Shown: positions 44,134 through 52,664, counted from the stretch's first letter. The stretch is 64,000 nucleotides of DNA from Dyadobacter chenhuakuii (GCF_023821985.2 NZ_CP098805.1:5509001-5573000); one strand, 5' to 3'. Program-made: numbers and translations. Notes: generated from the sequence alone by a model not told the origin.

Positions 44134-46194
44134 ATGCCATTGATCAAAGTAGCTTCCGGAGTAGTGAATCAGACGCCGATGGCGTGGGAGGGGAACACGA
44201 AGAACATTATAAATGCCATTAATGAAGCCAGAAAGCAGCAGGTAAGCCTGCTTTGTCTGCCGGAATTGTGTATTTCGGGCTACGGTTGTGAGGACTATTT
44301 TTTCGCCCCCGACCTGGTGGAGCAGGCCAAGGAATGTCTGCTGGAAATCGTACAGGAAACGGCCGGAATGGTTGTCGCGGTGGGCTTGCCGGTGCGGCAT
44401 AACGGCAGCATTTACAACGCGGCTTGTCTGATCGCCAACAAGCAGATCCAGGGTTTTTACTGCAAGCAATTTTTGGCCAATAACGGCATCCATTACGAAG
44501 CACGCTGGTTTCGGCCGTGGCAGCCAGGCATTGTGGAGAGCATTGAGGTGAACCAAATGCTGTATCCGATCGGCGACATTGTTTTTGATCTCGTTATGGG
44601 CCCGATCCTGGGTGGCTCGAACAGCGTAAAAGTGGCTTTTGAAATCTGTGAGGACGGCTGGGTTTCCAACCGCCCCGCACGCAGGCATTACGAAAGGGGC
44701 GTGGACATTATCCTGAACCCGAGCGCAAGCCACTTTGCATTCAACAAATTCATGACGCGTGAAAAGCTAGTTGTGGATGCTTCGAGGGCATTTTCTTGCA
44801 GTTATATTTATACCAATTTGCTTGGTAATGAGGCGGGTAGGGCCATTTATGATGGAGATGCGATGATCGCTTCCAATGGTGATCTGCTGGCATCGAGCCC
44901 GCGGTTCAGCTATGAAGATTTCCTGATCACAACGGCGGTCATTGACACAGAATATACGCGACTGAGCCAGGTTCAGAGCAAAATTGCGGTTGCTAACAAA
45001 GACCGAACATGGCGTGTGGCGGGGCGTTTTGATTTCCCTGAAATTGAGCCGGTGTTGCCACAGGTTCCTGACATTGAGCCTTTTGAAAAAGGCGGTGCGA
45101 TCAAGGAAGAAGAGTTTGCACGAGCTGTTTGTCTCGCCTTGTTTGATTATCTGCGGAAAAGCCGTTCCAATGGTTTTACAATCTCGCTTTCCGGCGGCGC
45201 AGATTCCTGCGCTTGCACTGCATTGTGCGGACTCATGATCCGGTTGGCCGACGAAAGCATTGGTATGGAGCGGTTTAAGAAGAAATTGGACTATATCAAA
45301 GAAATTCAGTCAGCTAAAACAGAGGAAGATCTGGCTTTGGCTTTGATTCATAACATTTACCAGGGAACCGAGAACAGCTCTACGGATACGCTTGAATCGG
45401 CGCAGTCGCTGGCGGAATCCATTGGTTCTACTTTTTATAATATTCATATCAATGGCCTTGTCGAAACGTACAAAGGCTTGATTGAAGATCAGATTGGCAG
45501 GAAGTTAACCTGGGAGCAGGATGACATTGCGTTGCAGAACATTCAGGCGCGCGTGCGTGCTCCGAGCGTGTGGCTGCTGACCAATCTGACGAATCATTTG
45601 CTCTTATCCACATCCAACCGCTCCGAAGCGGCGGTGGGTTATGCTACTATGGATGGTGATACGGCAGGCAGCATTAGTCCGCTGGCCGGGATCGACAAAC
45701 ATTATTTGCGCCAATGGCTGCGCTGGCTGGAAACGGCTGGTTGTGAGGTGAAAGGCAAGCACATTAAGATCGAAGGGTTGAAAAAAGTGAACAGCTTACA
45801 GCCCACTGCCGAGCTGAGGCCGCTTGCTCAAACGCAAACCGATGAGGTCGACCTGATGCCTTATGAATTCTTGAATGCGTTGGAAAAACTGGCTATCAGG
45901 GACAAAAAGTCGCCTTTGGAAGCCTATCGTAATTTGCAGGTGCGTTATAAAGGGATTTATTCTACGGAGCAGCTGCTGGCCTGGACCGAGCGCTTCTTCA
46001 AGCTTTGGAGCCGGAACCAGTGGAAACGTGAGCGTTATGCGCCGTCATTCCATTTGGATGATCTGAATCTGGACCCAAGGAGCTGGTGCCGCTTTCCGAT
46101 CTTATCTGGTGGTTTTGAAAAAGAACTGGCGGAACTGCGCGAGTTTGTCAGCGGCGCGGCCATTCAGAACGGCAGAAAGCGGATTGGTTTTTAA
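44134..46194 (+). CDS. nadE: Glutamine-dependent NAD+ synthetase
   Basis: 686 residues from the ATG at 44134; the frame is open to 44011, but the extra residues overlap the divergent permease gene and are not family-like. The N-terminal nitrilase-type glutaminase domain has the Glu in LCLPELCISGYG and the catalytic Cys in AFEICEDGW. The C-terminal synthetase domain has the P-loop SLSGGADSCACTALCG and LLSTSNRSEAAVGYATMDGD. It converts deamido-NAD to NAD+ with ammonia channelled from glutamine. TTAATTAA at 46191-46198 carries stops for this gene and the convergent STN gene. Confidence 0.94.
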   Translation: MPLIKVASGVVNQTPMAWEGNTKNIINAINEARKQQVSLLCLPELCISGYGCEDYFFAPDLVEQAKECLLEIVQETAGMVVAVGLPVRHNGSIYNAACLIANKQIQGFYCKQFLANNGIHYEARWFRPWQPGIVESIEVNQMLYPIGDIVFDLVMGPILGGSNSVKVAFEICEDGWVSNRPARRHYERGVDIILNPSASHFAFNKFMTREKLVVDASRAFSCSYIYTNLLGNEAGRAIYDGDAMIASNGDLLASSPRFSYEDFLITTAVIDTEYTRLSQVQSKIAVANKDRTWRVAGRFDFPEIEPVLPQVPDIEPFEKGGAIKEEEFARAVCLALFDYLRKSRSNGFTISLSGGADSCACTALCGLMIRLADESIGMERFKKKLDYIKEIQSAKTEEDLALALIHNIYQGTENSSTDTLESAQSLAESIGSTFYNIHINGLVETYKGLIEDQIGRKLTWEQDDIALQNIQARVRAPSVWLLTNLTNHLLLSTSNRSEAAVGYATMDGDTAGSISPLAGIDKHYLRQWLRWLETAGCEVKGKHIKIEGLKKVNSLQPTAELRPLAQTQTDEVDLMPYEFLNALEKLAIRDKKSPLEAYRNLQVRYKGIYSTEQLLAWTERFFKLWSRNQWKRERYAPSFHLDDLNLDPRSWCRFPILSGGFEKELAELREFVSGAAIQNGRKRIGF

Positions 46195-48018
46195 TTAATT
46201 ACAAAACCGGATCCCTGCTTGCACGCCGACCCAGCCATAGGTTTTGCGGGAGTCGTCTGGTCTCCCGCCGAGCCAGATTGGGCTGAGGCCTCTTGATTTT
46301 TCTGTGTCCATGATGCCGGAATGCTTGCTGGTAAGCAGGTTAACGGACGGGCCTGCAAATAACGCAAACTTCCTCCCCAGCTTTTTTTCAACGGCAATAC
46401 TTGCTTTAAAAAGGCCTGTTCCGACGTCTTCCAGAGGTTCGTCTTTGAATAGGACCAGGTTTGCGGTCAGGTCCGCGTTGATGCCCCAGCCTTTGCCCAG
46501 GTTTTGGGCTGTTCCGAATCCGTAGCCTAATGTTAAGAGCGGCTTGTCGTTAGCAAATCCGTTGGTTCCCAGGCTGAAAATATTGTAAAACAAACTGACG
46601 CCTGTTTTAAAGGCAGTGTTGAAATAGTTGAATTCATCCGTTGAGAATTCGTAGCGCCGGTAACCATTGGTGCGGACATAACTGAAAATCCCGAAAGGCG
46701 TCGTGGCAGATGAATCCGCATAATTTACAAAGCCGATCTGGTGGCCGCTGCGGACGGTATGCGCATAATTGTAACCTGCGGAAAGCTGGTATCCTTCCAA
46801 TGATCCAACGACCACATTACCCACGCCGGCAACCTGAAAACCTCTCAGATTTCGGCCGATGTAATTAATGAAATTTGTTCCCTGAAAACCATGAATGCTT
46901 CCTAGTGTAATGTTCAAAAAGTTGGCATATTGGAAGCCGCTCACATCCTTGCCTACAATGTTGCTTACGCCAGCCAATTGAAATCCATTTACATTGCCCC
47001 GAACAACATTCAGTAAACTTCCGACTTCCAACTTGTTCACGCCTAGCGAATAACCGGCGATCAGGTTAATAGAATAATCGTTGATAATGTTTCCGCTCAG
47101 CTCATGATTTGTCCCCAAAAACGGTAAGATCGACGCCTGAAAAGGCCGATATAATGTATCCTGAATGTTGCGCGTATGAATGGCCTGCTTTGCAGAGGCG
47201 AATGCACTTACAAAACTGCTCTGAACTTTGCGGTAAGTGGTTTTAAGCTTCTCGGATTCCCTGGCAAGATTGAATTCTGGCCGGCTGGCGGCAACTCGTT
47301 CTGTAACCGTGTCTGGCTCGAAATTGGATTCCGAAACGATCTCAAACTGCGGGATTGCCACCTTATGATGCAGCGAATCCATCATTGAAACTGCGCGTGC
47401 CGCCTTTCCTGAGAGCGGCTTTAATGTGTCTGGGTTAAGCTTGATTTGTAAATATTTATCCTCCCTGCTCGCAATTGAAATGGTTTTGCCAATGTAATCC
47501 TCTTTCCTGACTTCCAGCCGAACGGCCGACAACGAAACCGGCAGGCGGATTTTGTAATAACCATATTGATTACTGACGGCAGAAGCTAATGTTGCGGACT
47601 CATAAATACTCGCATTAGCCAGCTTTCTGCCCGTTTTATTGTCGATAATGTAGCCGTTCAGATTGAAGTTTTCGGGCTTTTCATCTTTTGGCGCTTCGAC
47701 TTTTTGAAGAATAATATATCTGCGACGTTCTCTGAATGAGACTTTATTTTTGAAAATAGCTGTCAGAATTTCCCTGACACTCAGGTTATTGGCCTGTATA
47801 GTAACCCTTCCCTTAACGTCTATCATATCCGGGCTGTACGAAAAGCTGAAACCGCCGAGGTCGCCGATTTTTTGCAACGTTTCGTCCAGCGGACGGTTGG
47901 TAACATTCAGCGAGATCTTTTTTTCGAGTAATTCCTGAGCTGAGGCGGCACCGGCCAAGAGCAAAAGCCAGGCTAATGCAATGCTTGCTTTATGTTTTAA
48001 AAAACTATTGGCAGCCAT
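46195..48018 (-). CDS. STN-domain protein with 16-residue surface-type repeats
   Basis: 607 residues from the ATG at 48018; a TTG at 48027 is in frame. Signal peptide ends near AASA-QEL. STN (secretin/TonB short N-terminal) domain at about residues 33-105 (ISLNVTNRPLDETLQKIGDL), then a carboxypeptidase-regulatory-like beta domain (FNLNGYIIDNKTGRKLANAS). From about residue 329 to 434 there are at least six exact-length 16-residue units beginning G-(F/Y)-Q with Asn at position 9 (GFQLAGVSNIVGKDVS, GFQYANFLNITLGSIH, GFQGTNFINYIGRNLR, GFQVAGVGNVVVGSLE, GYQLSAGYNYAHTVRS). The rest looks like outer-membrane barrel strands. No TonB-receptor plug is present. The 5' end overlaps fecR by 14 bases, so it is translationally coupled to the sigma/anti-sigma pair. 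Confidence 0.82.
   Translation of the reverse strand: MAANSFLKHKASIALAWLLLLAGAASAQELLEKKISLNVTNRPLDETLQKIGDLGGFSFSYSPDMIDVKGRVTIQANNLSVREILTAIFKNKVSFRERRRYIILQKVEAPKDEKPENFNLNGYIIDNKTGRKLANASIYESATLASAVSNQYGYYKIRLPVSLSAVRLEVRKEDYIGKTISIASREDKYLQIKLNPDTLKPLSGKAARAVSMMDSLHHKVAIPQFEIVSESNFEPDTVTERVAASRPEFNLARESEKLKTTYRKVQSSFVSAFASAKQAIHTRNIQDTLYRPFQASILPFLGTNHELSGNIINDYSINLIAGYSLGVNKLEVGSLLNVVRGNVNGFQLAGVSNIVGKDVSGFQYANFLNITLGSIHGFQGTNFINYIGRNLRGFQVAGVGNVVVGSLEGYQLSAGYNYAHTVRSGHQIGFVNYADSSATTPFGIFSYVRTNGYRRYEFSTDEFNYFNTAFKTGVSLFYNIFSLGTNGFANDKPLLTLGYGFGTAQNLGKGWGINADLTANLVLFKDEPLEDVGTGLFKASIAVEKKLGRKFALFAGPSVNLLTSKHSGIMDTEKSRGLSPIWLGGRPDDSRKTYGWVGVQAGIRFCN
46715..47034 (-). repeat. Six to seven 48-base repeats encoding 16-residue units
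   Basis: Within the STN gene, protein units of exactly 16 residues with consensus G-F-Q-x5-N-x7 follow each other without gaps. The preceding unit (KLEVGSLLNVVRGNVN) keeps the Asn at position 9 but lacks GFQ. The pattern resembles the LA_2272-type surface repeats seen in other bacteria. The DNA of the units has diverged, so the repeat is old. Confidence 0.8.
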
Positions 48019-49039
48019 TTCCGTCAAGCCAGTAAGTTTTTCCCTCTTTTCTCAGATCAAGATCCAATGTTTCCGCAATAACCGAAAGCGTTGCATCCAA
48101 AGGTTCTTTTTCAAAACGGATCGTCAGTCTGCATTGCGCGATCTGCTGATTGGAAAGGCGTACATCCACATGGTAACCGTCACGGATAGAATTGATTACC
48201 TCGTTGAGATCAGCCGCATTGAAATCATAAACCTGCGTATGATAACTCATCATATTCCTATTTGCTTCCATACTTCTGATCGTGTCATCAAGCACTTCGG
48301 CGCCTTGCCCTTTTATTAGCCGGATTTTCCTGGAAGCCTTGCTAACTTCCACTTTCCCAGTCGAAACATCCACGCGGACAGGCGCTTCTTTGTAAGCTTT
48401 CACATTAAATGATGTTCCCAAAACACGGATTTCCGTTCCGTTTGCATTGATTACGAAAGGATGCGCGGCATCGGGCTTTACATCAAAAAATGCTTCTCCC
48501 TGCAAGGAAACGGTCCGCAAATCGCCATCGAAATCGGCGGGATAAGTCAGGGAAGAATTATAGTTTAAGAAAACCTTGGTTCCATCGGGCAACACGCTGT
48601 CACTGGTGTTGTTGGTGGTGGCAATGCGCTGCGTTTCAGCGGATTTAGTGGATTGGAAATGAGACCATCCAAATGCCAGCAATGCCAAAGCGATCATTGC
48701 AGCAGCCCACATGGTTACCGGGAATTTTCGTTTGGAATGTGTGGGAATAAATTCAATTTCACGAGCTTCCGGTTTTGGAATTTCCGGCGAAACGGCAGGG
48801 GCAGGCTTGGTCATTTTCGCCTTCATCTTGTTCCAGGCTGCATCCGTATTGACCGGGAAGCTGGTTTTTGCGGCGTGTGCAGAATGGTCCCAGATGAGCC
48901 TGTAAGTGGCCAGTTCGCGTTCGTTATCAGGCGATTGTGCCAGCCAGGCATTTACTTGTTCTATTTCTTTTTCGGATGCGGTTTCAGCCAGGTAACGTGC
49001 TAACAGCTCCTCCGAAATGTTGTCATGAGATAAGTTCAT
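48005..49039 (-). CDS. FecR-family anti-sigma factor (FecR + DUF4974)
   Basis: 344 residues: a cytoplasmic sigma-binding N-terminus (EELLARYLAETASEKEIEQV), one membrane helix near residues 103-118 (VTMWAAAMIALALLAFGW), a periplasmic FecR domain (SVLPDGTKVFLNYNSSLTYP, VSLQGEAFFDV), and a C-terminal DUF4974 domain that contacts STN domains. It should hold the ECF sigma factor inactive until a signal passes from the outer membrane. It starts 2 bases after the sigma stop and overlaps the STN gene, giving a tight three-gene unit. Confidence 0.93.
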   Translation of the reverse strand: MNLSHDNISEELLARYLAETASEKEIEQVNAWLAQSPDNERELATYRLIWDHSAHAAKTSFPVNTDAAWNKMKAKMTKPAPAVSPEIPKPEAREIEFIPTHSKRKFPVTMWAAAMIALALLAFGWSHFQSTKSAETQRIATTNNTSDSVLPDGTKVFLNYNSSLTYPADFDGDLRTVSLQGEAFFDVKPDAAHPFVINANGTEIRVLGTSFNVKAYKEAPVRVDVSTGKVEVSKASRKIRLIKGQGAEVLDDTIRSMEANRNMMSYHTQVYDFNAADLNEVINSIRDGYHVDVRLSNQQIAQCRLTIRFEKEPLDATLSVIAETLDLDLRKEGKTYWLDGNGCQ

Positions 49040-49041
49040 GT

Positions 49042-49749
49042 TTACGATCTGGTTAGCTGTTCAACAATAAAATAGACCGGCCAAAGCATTCCGGGCAGAT
49101 AATCTGCAAGTTCAATGCGTAAAATTTTAAGCGCCTTACCAATCTGGTTTTCAACTGTTTTGATTGAAATGCCCAGTTGTTCTGCGATTTCGTGGTATTT
49201 CAGTTCTTCAAAGCGGCTAAGCCTGAATGCTTTCTGACATTGTTCCGGTAATGTGCTCACTGCTTTTTCAATTCGTTCTTCCAGTTCATTTGCGTGGATC
49301 ACTTCTGTTACCGATTCATAGGATTGAGTCCCGAAATTCAATGTGTGTTCCTTATGCACCTGCCGCACCGACGCATGCTTGAAGCGGTTGAGGCAATGGT
49401 TGTGAACAGCACGATAGAGGTAGGATTTCAATGATAATGTAATTTCAAGATCTTCCCTTTTTTCCCAAATCGTCAGAAAAACCGTCTGCACAACTTCCTC
49501 CGACTCTTCTTCATCTTTGAGAAGGGTGCAGGCATAGTTGCAGAGCCGCTGATAATATTGTCGGAAAGTCTGCTCAAAAGCTTGTTCATCGCCCCGCCTT
49601 ATGGCTTGGACAATATCCGGGTCGGTAGCGTACACCAAATTGTATTTTTGATTTTCGGTCAAAAATAAAAAATCTCCGTCGATTAATGGTTTCCGATAAA
49701 GAAGAGCGGTCGCTGCCAAGTTTAAGTCGCTTTTCACTGAGACAACCAA
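49042..49749 (-). CDS. ECF RNA polymerase sigma factor (FecI-like)
   Basis: Up to 235 residues. Region 2 is LCNYACTLLKDEEESEEVVQ plus TVFLTIWEKR, and region 4 is QLGISIKTVENQIGKAL. The start is uncertain: the frame has no ATG before region 2. TTG codons at 49749, 49662 and 49638 or a GTG at 49635 are possible, and the family usually begins about 10-20 residues before DIVQAIRRGDEQAFEQ, which favours the latter three. It should direct RNA polymerase to the STN gene or distant targets. The following genes encode its FecR regulator and an STN protein. Confidence 0.9.
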   Translation of the reverse strand: MVVSVKSDLNLAATALLYRKPLIDGDFLFLTENQKYNLVYATDPDIVQAIRRGDEQAFEQTFRQYYQRLCNYACTLLKDEEESEEVVQTVFLTIWEKREDLEITLSLKSYLYRAVHNHCLNRFKHASVRQVHKEHTLNFGTQSYESVTEVIHANELEERIEKAVSTLPEQCQKAFRLSRFEELKYHEIAEQLGISIKTVENQIGKALKILRIELADYLPGMLWPVYFIVEQLTRS

Positions 49750-49875
49750 CCGCCTGATTTCCCCTATTTCAAATTATTTTTTTTCTGGATAGGGGGAATC
49801 AAGAAGTCACATGTCATGGATAAAAGACGCCAATGAACGTCTATTAGCCATATTCTTAAATTTTATTTATTAGCC

Positions 49876-50595
49876 ATGAAACAATTATTTTTTTCCATCA
49901 CGCTTGCGCTCATTGCATTTGTTTTCCAATCCTGTGTTTATGTGGACTCCCAAGACGACATTTCTCCACGCGGCGAAGGCACCAGGACTTACGATTTCCG
50001 TAATTTTGATGAACTGGAAATGGGCGATGCTTTTCGCGTAAATGTGATTGCCGGAAGTTCTTTTTCTGTTTCTGCAAAAGGCGAGCTTAATGATCTGGAC
50101 GATCTTGATTTATTTGTGGAAGACGGGAAATTGCATGCGCGTTACAAAAATGGATATCGCAATCGCCGCGAGCCGATGTACATTGACATTACAATGCCGG
50201 ACATTCAATCCGTCAATTTCTCGGGCGCAGTAAAGGCCAAATTGGTTGGGTTTGAAAATCTTCCAGGACTTGATTTTGAATTATCGGGTGCTTCGAAGGT
50301 GGAATTTGAAGGCTCCGGCCGTGAATTTAAGTTTGATCTTTCGGGTGCATCTCAGCTTTTTCTGGTTGGCGAAGGAAAATATCTTGATGGCGATCTTTCG
50401 GGAGCCTCTCAGCTGGATGCATTTGAACTCATTACCCAGGAGTCAGACCTGGAATTGTCAGGAGCGAGCTCGGCACGGGTTTGCGTTTCAGAATTTCTGA
50501 AAGTGGATGCGAGCGGCGCCAGCAATGTGCGCTATAAAGGCAATCCGAATGTGGACAAGAAAACGTCGGGCGGCAGCACAGTCAGGAAGGAATAG
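49876..50595 (+). CDS. Head-GIN domain (DUF2807) lipoprotein
   Basis: 239 residues with a lipoprotein signal (LIAFVFQSC-VYV). The mature part is a parallel beta-helix of the DUF2807 type: the start FDELEMGDAFRVNVIAGSSF is typical, and the unit (D/E)LSGAS recurs (LSGASKVEFEG, LSGASQLFLVG, LSGASQLDAFE, LSGASSARVC, ASGASNVRYKG). The family is common in Bacteroidota, often near envelope-stress genes, as here. No enzymatic motif is seen; adhesion or sensing is only a guess. The stop lies one base from the convergent dipeptidase stop. Confidence 0.9.
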   Translation: MKQLFFSITLALIAFVFQSCVYVDSQDDISPRGEGTRTYDFRNFDELEMGDAFRVNVIAGSSFSVSAKGELNDLDDLDLFVEDGKLHARYKNGYRNRREPMYIDITMPDIQSVNFSGAVKAKLVGFENLPGLDFELSGASKVEFEGSGREFKFDLSGASQLFLVGEGKYLDGDLSGASQLDAFELITQESDLELSGASSARVCVSEFLKVDASGASNVRYKGNPNVDKKTSGGSTVRKE

Positions 50596-50596
50596 T

Positions 50597-51316
50597 TTAT
50601 TTGATCATGCCATATTTGGCACGCGCCTGAGCTTTGGACATGCCGTCAAAATGCCACCATTCCGTTGTATTCGTTTTGAAACCGGCCTGGTTCATTGCGG
50701 TTCTTAAAATCTGCCGGTTGCTGATCTGCTGTTGGGTCAGCTTCCCTTTTTTCAACATTTCCTGCTCGGAGCGGGGATAGGCCAGGGGGCCAAAGAAATC
50801 ATATTTGGTCCCCATATCCAATGGTTTTCCTTTTCCGTCAACCACTGTCAGGTCCACCGCGCAGCCAAAGTTATGATTCGAGCCGATCTTGGGATCTGCG
50901 ACATACATTTTCTTATTTTTGGCGGGAATTTTCAGATTGTCCAATGCGTCCCATAATGCATATTGCACGGAATTGGGGCGCGCTGCGTCGTAAACAAGTA
51001 ATGTGTAATCCGGATGGTTTTTTCTTATAAGCGCATTGGCCTTAACTAGGCGCTTGGCCATTTCCGGTTGCAGGTAAGCGCGGTTCAGGTCTCCGTAAAC
51101 GTCTTTACCTACAAAATTGTCTGTGGTCGAATATTTCAGCTCAACCTTAATGTTCGGATCCAGTTTTTGAATGTCCACCAAGCCCTGCTCGATCATTTTC
51201 TGCTCAATAGCAGGAATTTTTACATCCCTAACTGATTCTTTTTCTGCTTTTTGCGCAAAGCTTTGACCAGATATGAAAAGGGAAATGAGCAGAGAGCAAG
51301 TGATTTTAATAGGCAT
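50597..51316 (-). CDS. Exported D-Ala-D-Ala dipeptidase, M15 (VanX/DdpX-like)
   Basis: 239 residues from the ATG at 51316, which begins a good signal peptide (MPIKITCSLLISLFISGQSF, then A-Q). The frame extends to 51358 without family similarity. Zinc motif GSNHNFGCAVDLTVVD (HxxxxxxD) and the downstream WWHFDG with its third His ligand are intact, and Glu before WWH is the likely base. It should cleave D-Ala-D-Ala-type or cell-wall-derived dipeptides in the periplasm. A role in glycopeptide resistance is not implied: no vanHA genes are present. It lies next to the LiaF-like operon on the same strand. Confidence 0.88.
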   Translation of the reverse strand: MPIKITCSLLISLFISGQSFAQKAEKESVRDVKIPAIEQKMIEQGLVDIQKLDPNIKVELKYSTTDNFVGKDVYGDLNRAYLQPEMAKRLVKANALIRKNHPDYTLLVYDAARPNSVQYALWDALDNLKIPAKNKKMYVADPKIGSNHNFGCAVDLTVVDGKGKPLDMGTKYDFFGPLAYPRSEQEMLKKGKLTQQQISNRQILRTAMNQAGFKTNTTEWWHFDGMSKAQARAKYGMIK

Positions 51317-51377
51317 AAAAAAATGAATATCGTTGCGATAGGCTGCAAAGATATTCATTTCTATACTTCTGGCCTTC

Positions 51378-52424
51378 TCAGTAGCGCTTGATGTTGACGC
51401 TGGTCAGACCGCCTTCGAAGTGGATAATGATCTTTTTGGAGGCGCTTTCGAAATCCGGAGAACGGTAAAGCCCATTGCTGATTTTATCCAGATCATCCAT
51501 GTTTTTGGCATTCAAAGCGCCATCCATACGCATTTCGCAGCCGACCGAACGAGGCAGTTCCAACGTTACGGAAGCAACGCCTGCTTCGATATCAATGTTG
51601 GAAGTGGTCATTTTGTCGCCCATTTTAATATCCATATCGGCGACGCCAGTACTTACTTTCAGTTTTTCAACTTTGTAATTGCTGAAATCAAAATCGCCTT
51701 TTCCGGCGCCAATGCCCAGGTCAATATTCCATACCGGGCGCTCATTCAGATGAATGTTTGCCTGATTTGAGATTTCTCCTTCCTTGATCTTTACATTGCC
51801 TTCTTCCATTTTAAGGTTGACAGTTGCAGAATTATCAAGCTTGTTAATGGATGTGTTTGACAAAAAACCAACAAATGTGCTCTTCGTTTTGGCTTCGAAA
51901 AGTTTCTGGGTGTTGCCGTTCAATGTGAAAGATCCGGCGCCGCCTTCAAGATGAAAATTGGCTTTTTGAATAAAATCCTCCATTTCATACTTGTAATTGC
52001 CATTTATCGGCTTTTTGCCATCCCGGTTATCACGGTCATTTTCATAATCTTCGTCCCGATCTTCGTGATTATCGTTGTCATGATCATTGTGGTCGTTGTC
52101 GTTATAACCAAAATTCCGGTCATCATCGTCGTCGTCGTTCCAGTTCCAATCCCAATTGTCGGCGTGCCGGTCAAAGGCCTTGTCTGTTTTGTTAACAATG
52201 CCGCCAAACACTGCGAGCGTGATCAACAGGCCGATCAGTCCTCCTAATCCTCTGTCTTCATTGCCTTTGGCGATTAGCAATGCACCTGCAATAATTAGTA
52301 AAACAGGCCAGTAAGGAAGAATCTCGTCCCAATTAACGTTCAGGAGATTCATATTCCGAAGCAGCCAGAGCATTCCAAATATGATCAGCAATCCACCCCA
52401 AACTATACCACGTGAGTTTTTCAT
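51378..52424 (-). CDS. LiaF-like envelope-stress membrane protein with Asp/His-rich linker
   Basis: 348 residues. The N-terminus holds three short membrane helices (GIVWGGLLIIFGMLWLL, YWPVLLIIAGALLIA, LGGLIGLLITLAVFGG), as in LiaI/DUF5668. Residues 87-138 are an extreme Asp/Asn/His-rich linker. The C-terminal half is a toast-rack beta-solenoid (FHLEGGAGSFTLNGNT, WNIDLGIGAGKGDFDFSNY, STGVADMDIKMG, IEAGVASVTLELP) like LiaF/DUF2154. In Firmicutes LiaF restrains a cell-wall stress kinase; no LiaRS pair is here. It starts 4 bases after the small LiaI-like gene. Confidence 0.83.
   Translation of the reverse strand: MKNSRGIVWGGLLIIFGMLWLLRNMNLLNVNWDEILPYWPVLLIIAGALLIAKGNEDRGLGGLIGLLITLAVFGGIVNKTDKAFDRHADNWDWNWNDDDDDDRNFGYNDNDHNDHDNDNHEDRDEDYENDRDNRDGKKPINGNYKYEMEDFIQKANFHLEGGAGSFTLNGNTQKLFEAKTKSTFVGFLSNTSINKLDNSATVNLKMEEGNVKIKEGEISNQANIHLNERPVWNIDLGIGAGKGDFDFSNYKVEKLKVSTGVADMDIKMGDKMTTSNIDIEAGVASVTLELPRSVGCEMRMDGALNAKNMDDLDKISNGLYRSPDFESASKKIIIHFEGGLTSVNIKRY
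52011..52166 (-). repeat. Low-complexity Asp/Asn/His coding tract
   Basis: The codons for residues 87-138 of the LiaF-like protein form a GAT/GAC/AAC/CAT-rich tract with irregular DND, NDHD and DRD repeats. It could bind divalent cations or act as a charged spacer. Read on the other strand it gives a false hydrophobic ORF. Confidence 0.7.
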
Positions 52425-52428
52425 CGTC

Positions 52429-52614
52429 TTAAATGTTTGAACGGTTGGAAATATCAGAACTCAAATAATTACGCAAAAGCAAAAGAGCACCGGTGGTGAT
52501 CAGGATAATGGGCCAGAAAAAGCGGCCAAAATCAAATGCAGTCAGTTCTTCAATTAAGAAAAGAGATCCGGCAATGATGAGGATAACACCCCAAAAAATG
52601 TTTCGAAAGTTCAT
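52429..52614 (-). CDS. Small LiaI/DUF5668-like membrane protein
   Basis: 61 residues with two hydrophobic segments: NIFWGVILIIAGSLFLIEEL and RFFWPIILITTGALLLL. The G-x-x-L-I-x-x-G and F-W-P-(I/V) patterns match the LiaI-like module that also begins the next gene. It lies between pspC and the LiaF-like gene with short gaps (50 and 4 bases), so it belongs to the operon. Such proteins act as membrane anchors or partners in envelope-stress sensing; no catalysis is expected. Confidence 0.82.
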   Translation of the reverse strand: MNFRNIFWGVILIIAGSLFLIEELTAFDFGRFFWPIILITTGALLLLRNYLSSDISNRSNI

Positions 52615-52664
52615 GGCTATGTATGGTTAATGGTGTTAAATCGAAGAATATTAAACTCAATAAA

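Noticed and set aside
44041-44733. A 230-residue minus-strand ORF at the start of nadE.
   Set aside because: It overlaps the glutaminase domain coding sequence and has an atypical His/Cys/Arg-rich composition.
50597-51316. Vancomycin-resistance vanX.
   Set aside because: No vanH, vanA or VanRS genes accompany it, and the product has a signal peptide, whereas VanX is cytoplasmic.
51951-52247. A 98-residue plus-strand ORF with a long Val/Ile-rich run that looks like several membrane helices.
   Set aside because: It is the antisense reading of the Asp/Asn/His-rich linker of the LiaF-like gene: GAT/GAC codons read backwards become ATC/GTC. No start region or neighbours support it.
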